This document shows, piece by piece, positions 49,301-57,834 of a stretch of DNA of 64,000 nt. Below the pieces are notes generated by a model. That model saw only the letters and a list, made by a program, of their open reading frames with translations. It made no database searches and was not told the DNA's origin. This DNA comes from Liolophura sinensis (taxonomy: Eukaryota > Mollusca > Polyplacophora > Chitonida > Chitonidae). Each line of letters opens with the position of its first letter. Position 1 is the stretch's first letter. The translations under genes and the position numbers were made by a program. The stretch spans positions 10,192,193-10,256,192 of the forward strand of contig NC_088306.1 of assembly GCF_032854445.1 (NCBI RefSeq), read 5' to 3'.

Positions 49301-52300
49301 GTCTATTCCATTCTTTGTTCTCTATCATTCATTCTCCATCCTGTGCTGATTGCATTCTTTGTCATTCACTCCCCATGGTCTGTTATTCCAGGTCTATTCC
49401 ATTCTTTGTTCTCTATTATTCATTCTCCATCCTGTGCTGATTGCATTCTTTGTCATTCTCTCCCCATCGTCTGTTATCCCAGGTCTATTCCATTCTTTGT
49501 TCTCTATTATTCATTCTCCATCCTGTGCTGATTGCATTCTTTGTCATTCACTCCCCATCGTCTATTATGCCAGGTCTGTTCCATTCTTTGTTCTCTATTA
49601 TTCATTCTCCATCCTGTGCTGATTGCATTCTTTGTCATTCACTCCCCATCGTCTGTTATGCCAGGTCTGTTCCATTCTTTGTTCTCTGTTATTCATTCTC
49701 TGTCCTGTGCTGATTGCATTCTTTGTCATTCACTCCCCATGGTCTGTTATCCCAGGTCTATTCCATTCTTTGTTCTCTATTATTCATTCTCCATCCTGTG
49801 CTGATTGCATTCTATGTCATTCTCTCCCTATCGTCTGTTATCCCAGGTCTATTCCATTCTTTGTTCTCTATTATTCATTCTCCATCCTGTGCTGATTGCA
49901 TTCGTTGTCATTCACTCCCTATCGTTTGTTATTCCAGGTCTATTCCATTCTTTGTTCTCTATTATTCATTCTCCATCCTGTGCTGATTGCATTCTTTGTC
50001 ATTCACTCCCCATCGTCTGTTATGCCAGGTCTGTTCCATTCTTTGTTCTCTGTTATTCATTCTCTGTCCTGTGCTGATTGCATTCTTTGTCATTCTCTCC
50101 CCATGGTCTGTTATCCCAGGTCTATTCCATTCTTTGTTCTCTATTATTCATTCTCCATCCTGTGCTGATTGCATTCTTTGTCATTCACTCCCCATCATCT
50201 GTTATCCCAGGTCTGTTCCATTCTTTGTTCTCTGTTATTCATTCTCTGTCCTATGCTGATTGCATTCTTTGTCATTCACGCCCCATCGTCTATTATGCCA
50301 GGTCTATTCCATTCTTTGTTCTCTATTATTCATTCTCTATCCTGTGCTGATTGCATTCTTCGTCATTCACTCCCCATGGTCTGTTATTCCAGGTCTATTC
50401 CATTCTTTGTTCTCTATTATTCATTCTCCATCCTGTGCTGATTGCATTCTTTGTCATTCACTCCCCATCGTCTGTTATCCCAGGTCTATTCCATTCTTTG
50501 TCCTCTATTATTCATTCTCCATCCTGTGCTGATTGCATTCTTTGTCATTCACTCCCCATCATCTGTTATCCCAGGTCTGTTCCATTCTTTCTTCTCTGTT
50601 ATTCATTCTCTGTCCTATGCTGATTGCATTCTTTGTCATTCACGCCCCATCGTCTATTATGCCAGGTCTATTCCATTCTTTGTTCTCTATTATTCATTCT
50701 CCATCCTGTGCTGATTGCATTCTTTGTCATTCTCTCCCCATCGTCTATTATGCCAGGTCTGTTCCATTCTTTGTTCTCTATTATTCATTCTCTATCCTGT
50801 GCTGATTGCATTCTTTGTCATTCTCTCCCAATGGTCTGTTATTTCAGGTCTATTCCATTCTTTGTTCTCTATTATTCATTCTCCATCCTGTGCTGATTGC
50901 ATTCTTTGTCATTCTCTCCCCATCGTCTGTTATCCCAGGTCTATTCCATTCTTTGTTCTCTATTATTCATTCTCCATCCTGTGCTGATTGCATTCGTTGT
51001 CATTCACTCCCTATCGTTTGTTATTCCAGGTCTATTCCATTCTTTGTTCTCTATTATTCATTCTCCATCCTGTGCTGATTGCATTCTTTGTCATTCACTC
51101 CCCATCGTCTGTTATGCCAGGTCTGTTCCATTCTTTCTTCTCTGTTATTCATTCTCTGTCCTGTGCTGATTGCATTCTTTGTCATTCTCTCCCCATGGTC
51201 TGTTATCCCAGGTCTATTCCATTCTTTGTTCTCTATTATTCATTCTCCATCCTGTGCTGATTGCATTCTTTGTCATTCACTCCCCATCATCTGTTATCCC
51301 AGGTCTGTTCCATTCTTTGTTCTCTGTTATTCATTCTCTGTCCTATGCTGATTGCATTCTTTGTCATTCACGCCCCATCGTCTATTATGCCAGGTCTATT
51401 CCATTCTTTGTTCTCTATTATTCATTCTCTATCCTGTGCTGATTGCATTCTTTGTCATTCACTCCCCATGGTCTGTTATTCCAGGTCTATTCCATTCTTT
51501 GTTCTCTATTATTCATTCTCCATCCTGTGCTGATTGCATTCTTTGTCATTCACTCCCCATGGTCTGTTATCCCAGGTCTATTCCATTCTTTGTCCTCTAT
51601 TATTCATTCTCCATCCTGTGCTGATTGCATTCTTTGTCATTCCACTCCCCATCATCTGTTATCCCAGGTCTGTTCCATTCTTTCTTCTCTGTTATTCATT
51701 CTCTGTCCTATGCTGATTGCATTCTTTGTCATTCACGCCCCATCGTCTATTATGCCAGGTCTATTCCATTCTTTGTTCTCTATTATTCATTCTCCATCCT
51801 GTGCTGATTGCATTCTTTGTCATTCTTCCCCATCGTCTATTATGCCAGGTCTGTTTCCATTCTTTGTTCTCTATTATTCATTCTCTATCCTGTGCTGATT
51901 GCATTCTTTGTCATTCTCTCCCAATGGTCTGTTATTTCAGGTCTATTCCATTCTTTGTTCTCTATTATTCATTCCTCCATCCTGTGCTGATTGCATTCTT
52001 TGTCATTCTCTCCCCATCGTCTGTTATCCCAGGTCTATTCCATTCTTTCTTCTCTATTATTCATTCTCTATCCTGTGCTGATTGCATTCTATGTCATTTC
52101 TCTCCCCATCGTCTTGTTATCCCAGGCCTATTCCATTCTTTGTTCTCTATTATTTATTCTCTGTCCTGTGCTGATTGCATTCTTTGTTGTTTATTCTGCA
52201 CTGTGTAGTGTACCCTGTCAGTATATTATAGCTGTCATTATAATTATAGCTTTCTATTTCCGAAGATCGAAAAATATTCTGTTAACATCCTACTTTTCCT

Positions 52301-53123
52301 GCACAAAATTCCTATACTTACACTATGTGTTTTGTCCAAAGTGGGCTGAGATCCCTGTTCTGGTTATCCAAATACTGTCACTGGTTGTCTGAGACATTAT
52401 ATGTGGTGTCCAAGACATCATATTTGGTGTCCGAGACATCATATGTGGTGTCCGAGACATCATATGTGGTTGTCCGAGACATCATATGTGGTGTGCGAGA
52501 CATCAAACACGTATGTGGTGTCCGGGGACATCGCATGTGGTGTCCGAGACATCATACACATATGTGGTGTCCTAGGACATCACATGTGGTGTCTGAGACA
52601 TCATATGTGGTGTTCGAGACATCATACACGTATGTGGTGTCCAGAAATGCTGTAAATGTTGCAGTATTGAAACCGCCTTTTTGTAGGATATAGCTTTGTG
52701 ACCATGTCAAATAATTTTGACCCCAAAATAAAAAAGTTCAAATGATATAATGTAGATTTAGCAATGTGGCATGAATTAAAACTATAAACCAACAAACAGT
52801 CCGAATCTGAATATTGAGTTATTTAATCTGGATATGTCAAAATGAAACTGATTATTGAGTGACTTAACTCTGATATCTTAGATGTTGTGGAGAACACTGT
52901 TTTGAAACACCAGAGCCTTGGGGTGGGCCCCTCGGGAGATGGTTGCCGTTTTGCTCCTCTTGACGGACTCTGCTACAGGACCTCAGATGCCCCTTCAGTC
53001 ACAACTTCCACAAACAGTTCCGACAACGATCAGATTAAGAGTTTTGATGACGTACGCAGAGCCCTTCAGAAAACGTCCAGGGTTATCAGTGATATCGATT
53101 CCTTGTTGTCCGCACGCAAGTAA
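28222..53123 (+). CDS. C5orf34: C5orf34 homologue, complete eleven-exon gene
   Basis: A conserved animal protein of unknown function, with N- and C-terminal C5orf34-type domains (Pfam DUF4524/DUF4520). Coding exons are 28222-28369, 31045-31184, 31953-32847, 34822-35041, 36889-37012, 38406-38570, 40558-40773, 43711-43847, 44328-44432, 45872-45912 and 52882-53123. They sum to 2433 bp, 810 residues plus stop. Human is about 640 residues; the excess is mainly the Ser-rich low-complexity part of exon 3. Conserved blocks are VRYSDGS-LELSPCGS, DKLIEALDFRN, AAWPST, CWVTQ, CPGQHLH, EEKTYSVK, GKFLAYTNGKI, and VDYALEWC followed by ELRKINCFN. All junctions keep frame. The ATG directly follows an acceptor AG, so a non-coding first exon should exist upstream. 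Confidence 0.92.
28775..28924 (-). repeat. SINE-B, truncated, with 14-bp target-site duplication
   Basis: Bounded by ACTTTGTTATAGTA at 28761-28774 and 28925-28938. The tail lies to the left; the tRNA-like head is missing, as in a 5'-truncated retroposition product. Confidence 0.93.
28985..30590. repeat. 45-bp minisatellite, about 35 copies, in C5orf34 intron 1
   Basis: The unit is TTAGAAATAGGATTCCACCA, GCATGCAGAATGC, then TTAGCTTACAAC. It is very homogeneous. Variants are GTATGC/GTGTGC, CTTACC and CGTGG. Because 45 is a multiple of three, two + frames stay open (433 and 348 codons) with a 15-residue period. The ORFs are artefacts. Confidence 0.97.
30605..30870 (+). repeat. SINE-A copy abutting the 45-bp array
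   Basis: It starts inside the tRNA-like head (CAGGAGTGGTAGATCC) about 15 bp after the array ends. It carries the core and loses the region between CATCCTGCAACA and CCCCAAGCACTCACTC. Confidence 0.85.
31045..31184 (+). CDS. C5orf34: C5orf34 exon 2 (SQYRDKLIEALDFRN)
   Basis: Two bases complete a Gly codon, then VDVIQQRSAFV through FSKEDIV. Acceptor ACGCTAG, donor GTAGGT, phase 0 end. Confidence 0.93.
31541..31795 (+). repeat. SINE-B, full length, with 9-bp target-site duplication
   Basis: Includes the tRNA-like head (CCTCTTTGGCTCAGTTCG, GCTGTGAGTTCAAGTCC), centre and AAATAAATAAAT tail. ATCTCTGTG flanks it at 31532-31540 and 31796-31804. Confidence 0.93.
31953..32847 (+). CDS. C5orf34: C5orf34 exon 3, large Ser-rich exon
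   Basis: 298 codons. The N-terminal part (SNIVEAAWPST, SIRLTSQDEF) and the C-terminal part (CWVTQHVSCSDCPRYWEHP) are family-like. The middle is low-complexity, with a basic stretch KRKGSSRRKHKG and Ser-rich segments, probably disordered. It ends one base into an Asp codon at GTATAT. Confidence 0.93.
32880..34035. repeat. 41-bp minisatellite, about 28 copies, starting at the exon 3 donor
   Basis: The unit is GACATGACAGGGTTCAGGTT plus TATGGGTGTGGGAGTTTCATT. It begins about 30 bp after the exon 3 donor. The + strand is G/T-rich with recurrent GGGTGTGGGAG. Confidence 0.96.
34349..34533 (+). repeat. SINE-B, 5'-truncated, with 11-bp target-site duplication
   Basis: Starts in the B-box region (GCTGCGAGTTCAGTCCAGC). 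TATATTTGTTC flanks it at 34338-34348 and 34534-34544. Confidence 0.92.
34822..35041 (+). CDS. C5orf34: C5orf34 exon 4 (CPGQHLHSW)
   Basis: Two bases complete an Asp codon, then HEKETNGSD and the conserved LTCPGQHLHSW and VVMSEGVIY. Acceptor TTCCCAG, donor GTAAAT. Confidence 0.92.
35042..36888 (+). other. C5orf34 intron 4, no array
   Basis: AT-rich intron without a recognised exon or transposable element. A 12-bp GGCTGGTGTCAT motif is repeated three times near 35750-35785. Confidence 0.5.
36889..37012 (+). CDS. C5orf34: C5orf34 exon 5 (VEIYPGDNS)
   Basis: One base completes an Arg codon, then LVGSSSLHQVEIYPGDNS through RADNPA. Acceptor TTTGTAG, donor GTAAGT. Confidence 0.93.
37432..38290. 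repeat. 32-bp minisatellite, about 26 copies, ending in an inverted unit
   Basis: The unit is TATGACAGTTTTTGTTGATT plus TATTTCTCACAG, with CATTTATG and CTGTGTG junction variants. A block of variants near 37600-37760 recurs near 37895-38060. The last unit (about 38262-38305) is in opposite orientation. Confidence 0.96.
38406..38570 (+). CDS. C5orf34: C5orf34 exon 6 (EEKTYSVK)
   Basis: Symmetric 55-codon exon, AYLVEEKTYSVKVPP through EVFCWK. The donor is GTCTGA, which is weaker than the others in the gene; reading through meets TGA immediately, so splicing here is required. Confidence 0.92.
38735..38935. repeat. 25-bp minisatellite, eight copies
   Basis: The unit is GAAATAGGACTGGTGTCAGT plus ATATT, almost identical between copies apart from a G/C at the junction. 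Confidence 0.95.
39180..39275. repeat. (TGTC)n/(TGCC)n microsatellite
   Basis: Interrupted tetranucleotide tract with a 20-24-bp higher period (CTGCCTGCATGTCTGTCTGT). Confidence 0.9.
40235..40325 (+). repeat. SINE-B 3' fragment
   Basis: CGGTTTCCTCCCACCATTACG through the AAATAAATAAATAAA tail with a deletion in the TTCTTGAGTACGG block. A second AAATCAAATAAATAAATA tail lies just upstream at about 40180-40203. Confidence 0.7.
40558..40773 (+). CDS. C5orf34: C5orf34 exon 7 (GKFLAYTNGKI)
   Basis: Symmetric 72-codon exon, YNQEKTAPNISEA through DGSQPK, containing PGLGKFLAYTNGKIRIVFAD. Acceptor GTTACAG, donor GTACAG. Confidence 0.94.
40850..41015 (-). repeat. Degraded SINE-A fragment
   Basis: GTTTAACGCCATACTCAACA and GCTGAGCGCCAAGC...TTTTTAAAGTCTTTG match the reverse of the SINE-A tail and core with many changes and a deletion. 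Confidence 0.55.
41082..41110. other. Perfect 12-bp inverted repeat (hairpin) in intron 7
   Basis: GGGCAGGGCTGT, a 5-nt AAATA loop, then ACAGCCCTGCCC. It lies in a GC-rich island inside an AT-rich intron. It may be part of a transposable element; no protein is associated. Confidence 0.75.
42605..42804. other. Assembly gap, 200 N
   Basis: Exactly 200 N, a placeholder length. It lies in C5orf34 intron 7 and removes no exon needed for the gene model. Confidence 0.99.
43440..43600 (+). repeat. SINE-B, 5'-truncated
   Basis: GGTCTGACAGCAACATGCAG through GTGAAATATTTTTGAGTGCG, ending AAACAAATAAACAAATA. The flanks show no clear duplication. Confidence 0.75.
43711..43847 (+). CDS. C5orf34: C5orf34 exon 8
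   Basis: VTCDSVYRSQKARVWGELIPAG through SSPGPYK plus two bases. Acceptor ATGCCAG, donor GTAAGT. Found by splicing logic; it has no ATG of its own. Confidence 0.92.
44328..44432 (+). CDS. C5orf34: C5orf34 exon 9 (VDYALEWC)
   Basis: One base completes a Thr codon, then CVDYALEWCAWCNTPVRDR through NSSRD plus two bases. Acceptor CTTCAG, donor GTAAGT. The end of the C-terminal conserved domain. Confidence 0.92.
44985..45260 (-). repeat. Old diverged SINE related to SINE-B
   Basis: Starts TTTCATTTATTTGATTGTTC, followed by ACCAGAGTGCCGTGGAAAAA and a possible tRNA-like head near 45230-45265. It resembles the split element at 22378-22870. Confidence 0.55.
45330..45635 (+). repeat. SINE-A copy in C5orf34 intron 9
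   Basis: Head TTCTTAGAGTGTCCGC, core AAAGAGGAAGTTGTAGCTTCC, CAGCATTTAGAGGATAGTGC, and tail ACTGAAAAATTGTTAAGTAC then CACTCACTCACTC. About 30 bp of the region before the tail is missing. Confidence 0.85.
45872..45912 (+). CDS. C5orf34: C5orf34 exon 10 (41-bp micro-exon, ELRKINCFN)
   Basis: One base completes Val, then SPDTELRKINCFN plus one base. The donor is GTATCC, weak but the only one that joins exon 11 in frame to give CFNYVVENTVLK. This matches the family's segment after the C-terminal domain. Without splicing, the frame stops at 45936. Confidence 0.85.
46145..46385. repeat. 17-bp minisatellite, about 14 copies
   Basis: The unit is CTAGTTATCACCATTGC with few variants. It lies just before the 91-bp array in the same intron. 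Confidence 0.94.
46430..52190. repeat. 91-bp minisatellite, about 63 copies, in C5orf34 intron 10
   Basis: The unit contains TGATTGCATTCTTTGTCATT, CACTCCCCATCGTCTGTTAT, CCCAGGTCTATTCCATTC, TTTGTTCTCTATTATTC and ATTCTCCATCCTGTGC. The length is fixed at 91 until about 51630, then 90-93-bp units appear. Since 91 is 3x30+1, each frame meets the same TGA every 273 bp, which creates dozens of overlapping 90-codon ORFs starting at the ATT/ATG in GATTGCATTC-type starts. None is a gene. A 1638-bp (18-unit) block at about 46893-48530 is repeated at 48531-50168. Confidence 0.98.
52385..52640. repeat. 21-bp minisatellite, about 12 copies
   Basis: The unit is GTGGTGTCCGAGACATCATAT, some with inserted ACACGTAT. 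Confidence 0.92.
52882..53123 (+). CDS. C5orf34: C5orf34 exon 11, C-terminal
   Basis: Two bases complete Tyr, then VVENTVLKHQSLG through DIDSLLSARK and TAA. The last 30 residues (FDDVRRALQKTSRVISDIDSL) look helical. The start falls right after ATCTTAG. Confidence 0.9.
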
Positions 53124-53560
53124 TTTCTTGAAGGATTAAGATATTTGTATATGTTAACCGACCAATATTTTAGCTAGTTTCAGGGAAGTGTTTTATGAAA
53201 AACATTCTGTTTCATTGCTGTGTTTTAAGTCTAGTTCTGTGTAGTGCTAGCACTTTCTGGCTGATGAACGGTAGCATTTTTTTGTGCGTAAAAGTGAAAG
53301 GTGCTTTACACTGACTGTGGCTTTTGGTGTGGAATAGAAAACACATGTTCACTGCTGGTAAGTCCTGGACATGTGGAAAATGGCAGTGTCTCAGTATGAT
53401 ATTAAATAACAATTTCTGATTTATATCTTGGTGATGGCATGGGCAATTTTTCATCTGAATGAATTCGAAACCTTTCTGCTTTTCTTGTGTTTTGAAAATG
53501 GTTGCCAGAGTGCTTTTATATTTCGCCTGCTCTGAAAGTGACCTTATTGTATTTGCATTT

Positions 53561-54255
53561 TTAATCATGATTAGAGGGTATGCAGACCTTTGGTTAAAAT
53601 ATCGCTGCCTTGGTGTAGGTAAATGCCCCGGTTTGACTCTGGGAACAGATTATCTAAGTTGAATTACTTATTGAATTAATCATGATTAAAGGGCATGCAG
53701 ACCTTTGGTTAAAATATCGCTGCCTTGATGTAAGTAAATGCCCTGATGGGACTCTGGGAACAGATTATCTAAGTTGAATTACTTATTGAATTAATCATGA
53801 TTAAAGGGTATGCAGACCTTTGGTTATATTATCGCAGCCTTGATGTAGTTAAATGTCCTGATTTGACTCTGGGAACAGATTATCTAAGTTGAATTACTTA
53901 TTGAATTAATCATGATTAAAGGGCATGCAGACCTTTGGTTAAAATATCGCTGCCTTGGCGTAAGTAAATGCCTTGATTTGACTCTGGGAACAGATTATCT
54001 AAGTTGAATTACTTATTGAATTAATCATGATTTAAGGGCATGCAGACCTTTGGTTAAAATATCGCTGCCTTGGTGTATGTAAATGCCCTGATGGGACTCT
54101 GGGAACAGATTGTCTAAGTTGAATTACTTATTGAATTAATCATAATTAAAGGGCATGCAGACCTTTGGTTAAAATATCGCTGCCTTGGTGTAGTTAAATG
54201 CCCTGATTTGACTCTGGGAACAGATTATCTAAGTTGAATTACTTATTGAATTAAT
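53561..54255. repeat. 115-bp tandem repeat, six exact-length copies
   Basis: TTAATCATGA starts at 53561, 53676, 53791, 53906, 54021 and 54136, always 115 bp apart. The unit includes GGGCATGCAGACCTTTGG, AATATCGCTGCCTTGG and GACTCTGGGAACAGATTATC. It lies 440 bp past the C5orf34 stop and may be in its 3' UTR. Confidence 0.97.
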
Positions 54256-54744
54256 TATTTTACTCATGCTGCAGATTCTGTAGAGAAAAGCAAATGGAGA
54301 ACCTCATCAGTCGTTTGTAGACATTTTTCCAAAGATGGAAAGCTTTAATATGGCGTATTGAATGTGTTTTTTTGTTATCTATTTCAGCTGAAAGCAATTG
54401 TGCTTCTAACTTATTTGAAAGAAATGGTTATTTGTAGGCTATAAGGAAGACAGTAACTTTCTATACACAGTATAGCTCTTCCAAAAAGCATACTGAATTG
54501 ATGATTGGCTGAGAGTGGAGATAGTCCATCCAAGGTTAAAGCATGTAACAATGGTCACAATATCGGCAAATGACCTAAAATTTCTCCCCCAAAACTACAT
54601 TTTTAGAGGCTCATGAATGTTATAAAATCTTTCTCCTAGTGCTGAAACTTCCGTAGTAAGATATCATCCCACTTTCCAGACAAACCTCAGAATGGCAATC
54701 TTGACCAATGCTATTCAGGAATCAGGTAAAATGTACAAAAAAAT

Positions 54745-55312
54745 TGTAGAACGCACCAAAGTATGAACACACCACACACCAAAGCATGAATGCACCACTT
54801 ACCAAGCATGAACGCACCACATAGCAAAACATGAACTCACTTGTTACCAAAGCATGAACGCACCATGTGGTACCAAAGCATGAAAGCACCACATACAAAA
54901 GCATGAACGCACCACGTACCAAAGCATGAATGCACCACGTACCTAGGCATGAGCGCACCACGTACCAAATTATAAATGCACGATGTACCAAAGCATGAAT
55001 GCACGACGTACCAAAGCAACGACACACCACATACCAAAGCATGAACACACCACATACCAAAGCATGAACGCACCCCATACCAAAGCATGAACGCACCACA
55101 TACCAAAGCATGAACGCACCACATACCAAAGAATGAACACACCAAGGACCAAAGTATGAACATACCAATTACCAGAGTATGAACACACCAGCTATCAAAC
55201 AATGAACTCACCACTTACCAAAGCATAAACGTACCACTTTTCATAGGATGAACACACCACGTATCAAAGCATGAACACACCACATACCAAGACATGAACA
55301 TACCACTTAGCA
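54745..55312. repeat. 23-bp minisatellite, about 24 copies
   Basis: The unit is AAAGCATGAACGCACCACATACC. Open minus-strand frames up to 148 codons (VVRSCFG period) are artefacts. Confidence 0.95.
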
Positions 55313-55835
55313 AAATTTTAACCAATACTTTCTGAACCATCGACTAGCGCTCATTCAGTATTGTTTTTTTTTTTTTTTAATTTATACTTTTTTGTTTTAT
55401 TACAGTGCACTAGTTGATTTTTGATAGCCAAAGCTACTCAGTGGGATTTATCATTTCATTATATTATAAATAATATATAACTTATTTTATTTTTCTACTT
55501 TCGTTCATGCCATGAACAAGGGATATTTTACCGATTAGAACAGCTTTTTGGCTTACGGCCAATTGTCCAGATTTGTGTAAAATGATAGTCGAGATTGAAA
55601 GTTTAATATCGCACTAAGATCATACTGCGCCATAACGAATTCCAAGAGGTTAGTTAATATCAACTTCAAATGTCACTACAGATTTTCAAAAGAGCAGGGA
55701 ACTGGCGACATTTAACCCAATGAAATTGTGTTGTAAAGATTCTAGTCAACAATAACATGTGTTTTTACCTCTTGAAAACTTTAGTCAGGAACCAGTGATT
55801 CACTTTTTTTAAAATCATTTTTAGCTCGCCTGTAC
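55313..55835. other. AT-rich intergenic sequence
   Basis: Contains a poly-T tract near 55365. No gene or repeat family is recognised. Confidence 0.5.
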
Positions 55836-56190
55836 GAAGTAAAGAGAGGTATTATGAGAAGGGGTTAGATAGTGTCGGTGGCGGTGTCCACTTTCGTTTA
55901 AGTTTTTGGCCAAGCATAGGGTTGCAGTGGCTCTGCAGTCCTTACGCATACAATAAAGTTATACCTGTGACGGTATAATATTTTTGGCCTTACCTGTTGA
56001 TTTAGTGGCAAGATCTTAGCACTGCCTGATTAGAGAATAATATCTGTGTATTGCAGAGTCGTTCATTCTACTTTATTTTCATTTAGAAGTCATTATTTGA
56101 ACGCATGACATGATTTGAACATAATGCCGTTGTACGAACTGCTCAATCAGGCCAGCTACCGTATTTTCAGAATGCTTTGTTTTATGTCCT
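55836..56190. repeat. Dispersed repeat C, copy 2
   Basis: Begins TTTTAGCTCGCCTGTACG and includes GCATAGGGTTGCAGTGGC, GTTGATTTAGTGGCAAG, ATATCTGTGTATTGCAG and TTTGAACGCATGACATGA. It matches 23030-23604 in order. Confidence 0.75.
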
Positions 56191-56383
56191 GTCTTAATTT
56201 TCTATTCTTGAGTACGAGAAAGTAAGAGCTCCTCTGATTTTCTAGAGATGACGAATAATTGACCTTGACTAAGTTTCTGAAGGTCATGAATTCCAGTATT
56301 CTAGACCTCCGCCATCAGGGCAATTGTCATTTTACTTGCACTTACCCTGAGTAACATGGAAATGAATACGAAAGTCGGCTTCA

Positions 56384-56506
56384 GGTCTGCCAGCATCCTG
56401 CGGATGGTCTTGGGTTTCGAACCCGGTTTCCTCTCAACATAATGCTAGGCGGCGGCGTGTAAGTGAAATATTCTTGAGTACGGAGTAAAACACCAATCAA
56501 ATGATG
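56384..56506 (+). repeat. SINE-B, 5'-truncated, imperfect target-site duplication
   Basis: AAGTCGGCTTCA (56372-56383) and AAGTCTGCTTCA (56507-56518) flank it, 11 of 12 identical. The tail is short, without the AAATAAAT run. Confidence 0.85.
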
Positions 56507-57165
56507 AAGTCTGCTTCACAGTCTCAAAGTCCAAAGATAACGTACGCTTTTGTTGCCGTTCTTAATTTACACATGGAGCGTTATTGTCCTATCGTTCGGG
56601 CATCCTATAATTTCAGGTTATTATCAGCCATAGTTCACAGAATATGATCCAGTGTTGTTCATTTCCTTATACCTTCCCGTCTCATTTTCACCTCTGTCAT
56701 TACCTCAAGTGAACTGCGCTGTCTTGTTTCCCCTGTATGTCCTCTATGTTCGACTACATGAATTGCAAGACTCGTTCTATAGTTATGTGGCAAAACCCAG
56801 TTCCGACCTTGACCTATTTTTAGTTGAAGTTAGATTACAACATAGGATTGTAAATACATTAGCATTTATATCCCTGAAATGGTCTTTGGGAACATAGGGC
56901 CTAATACTGATATTGAATCGAGCTTACGACTGACGGGTGCCTACGTTGGACTTATTTTTCTTTGTATAACAACGATGTTGTTGCACAAAAGAATATTCAC
57001 AATTTGTATATATAAATATTTGTAATAAGATAGTTTCAACTAAAATGCTCGTTTCATATGTATATAAAAATCTTTTCCACTTCAAACTTTGTTACTAGCG
57101 ATTTTCCGCTCTCTTCCTCAAATTGTACATACTTGTTATCTATTTTGTAGAAGAATTTAAAATGG

Positions 57166-57171
57166 AATAAA
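57166..57171 (+). promoter_or_regulatory. Possible polyadenylation signal
   Basis: AATAAA in GGAATAAAATTTG. It could end a long C5orf34 transcript or an unseen one; the distance from the stop (4 kb) makes this weak. Confidence 0.25.
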
Positions 57172-57369
57172 ATTTGTTTTATCGAGTAATACTTCACTCT
57201 CGGGCGTTTTATTGTTTGTGTGTCCACTTTACTCTTCCGTTTGCTCAGCCTTTGTCATATGGCACTTTACCACGTCCTATAGCACTTCTGATCAACTGGC
57301 CTAGCTTCTAGTGACAGATCAAGTTATCGCTAGGCACTTTCCTTTTAATGGCCGTCTTTAGTTTTGTAT

Positions 57370-57830
57370 CATACTCGAGTGTCCCGGAGACAACTGGCCA
57401 TTGATCAGTGAGGCGCCATCTATTTGGGTGTCCCGGAGACCACTGGCCGTAGACCAATGAGGAGTCCTCTTTTGGGACCTCCCTGAGACAACTGCCCATT
57501 GACCAATGGGGAGTCATCTACTGGGACGTCCCTGAGATAACTGGCATTGACCAATGAGGTGTCATCTACTGGGACGTCCCTGATACAACTGGCCATAGAC
57601 CAGTGAGGTACCATCTACTGGGGTGTCTCAGATACAACTGGCCATTGGCCAATGAGGCGCCATCTACTGGGGTCTTCCGGAAACCACTGGCCATTGGCCA
57701 ATGAGGAGTCATCCACTGGGCTTTCCCAGAGACAACTTGCCATTGACGAATGAGGTGCCATTATTCAGACGTCCCGGAGACAACTGGCCATTGATCAGTG
57801 AGGTGCCGTCTATTTGGGTGTCCAACATTA
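57370..57830. repeat. 49-bp tandem repeat, about nine copies
   Basis: The unit includes GTCCCGGAGACAACTGGCC, ATTGACCAATGAGG and CATCTACTGGG. The copies are diverged. It is followed at once by the 33-bp array. Confidence 0.9.
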
Positions 57831-57834
57831 CAGC

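Noticed and set aside
46349..52208. Dozens of 90-codon ORFs (MHSLSFTPH... type)
   Set aside because: A 91-bp unit shifts frame by one each time, so the same stop recurs every 273 bp. The ORFs are a pure arithmetic result of the repeat.
54722..55214. 148-codon minus-strand ORF rich in Cys, Val and Phe
   Set aside because: Reading of the 23-bp array, with no unique sequence.
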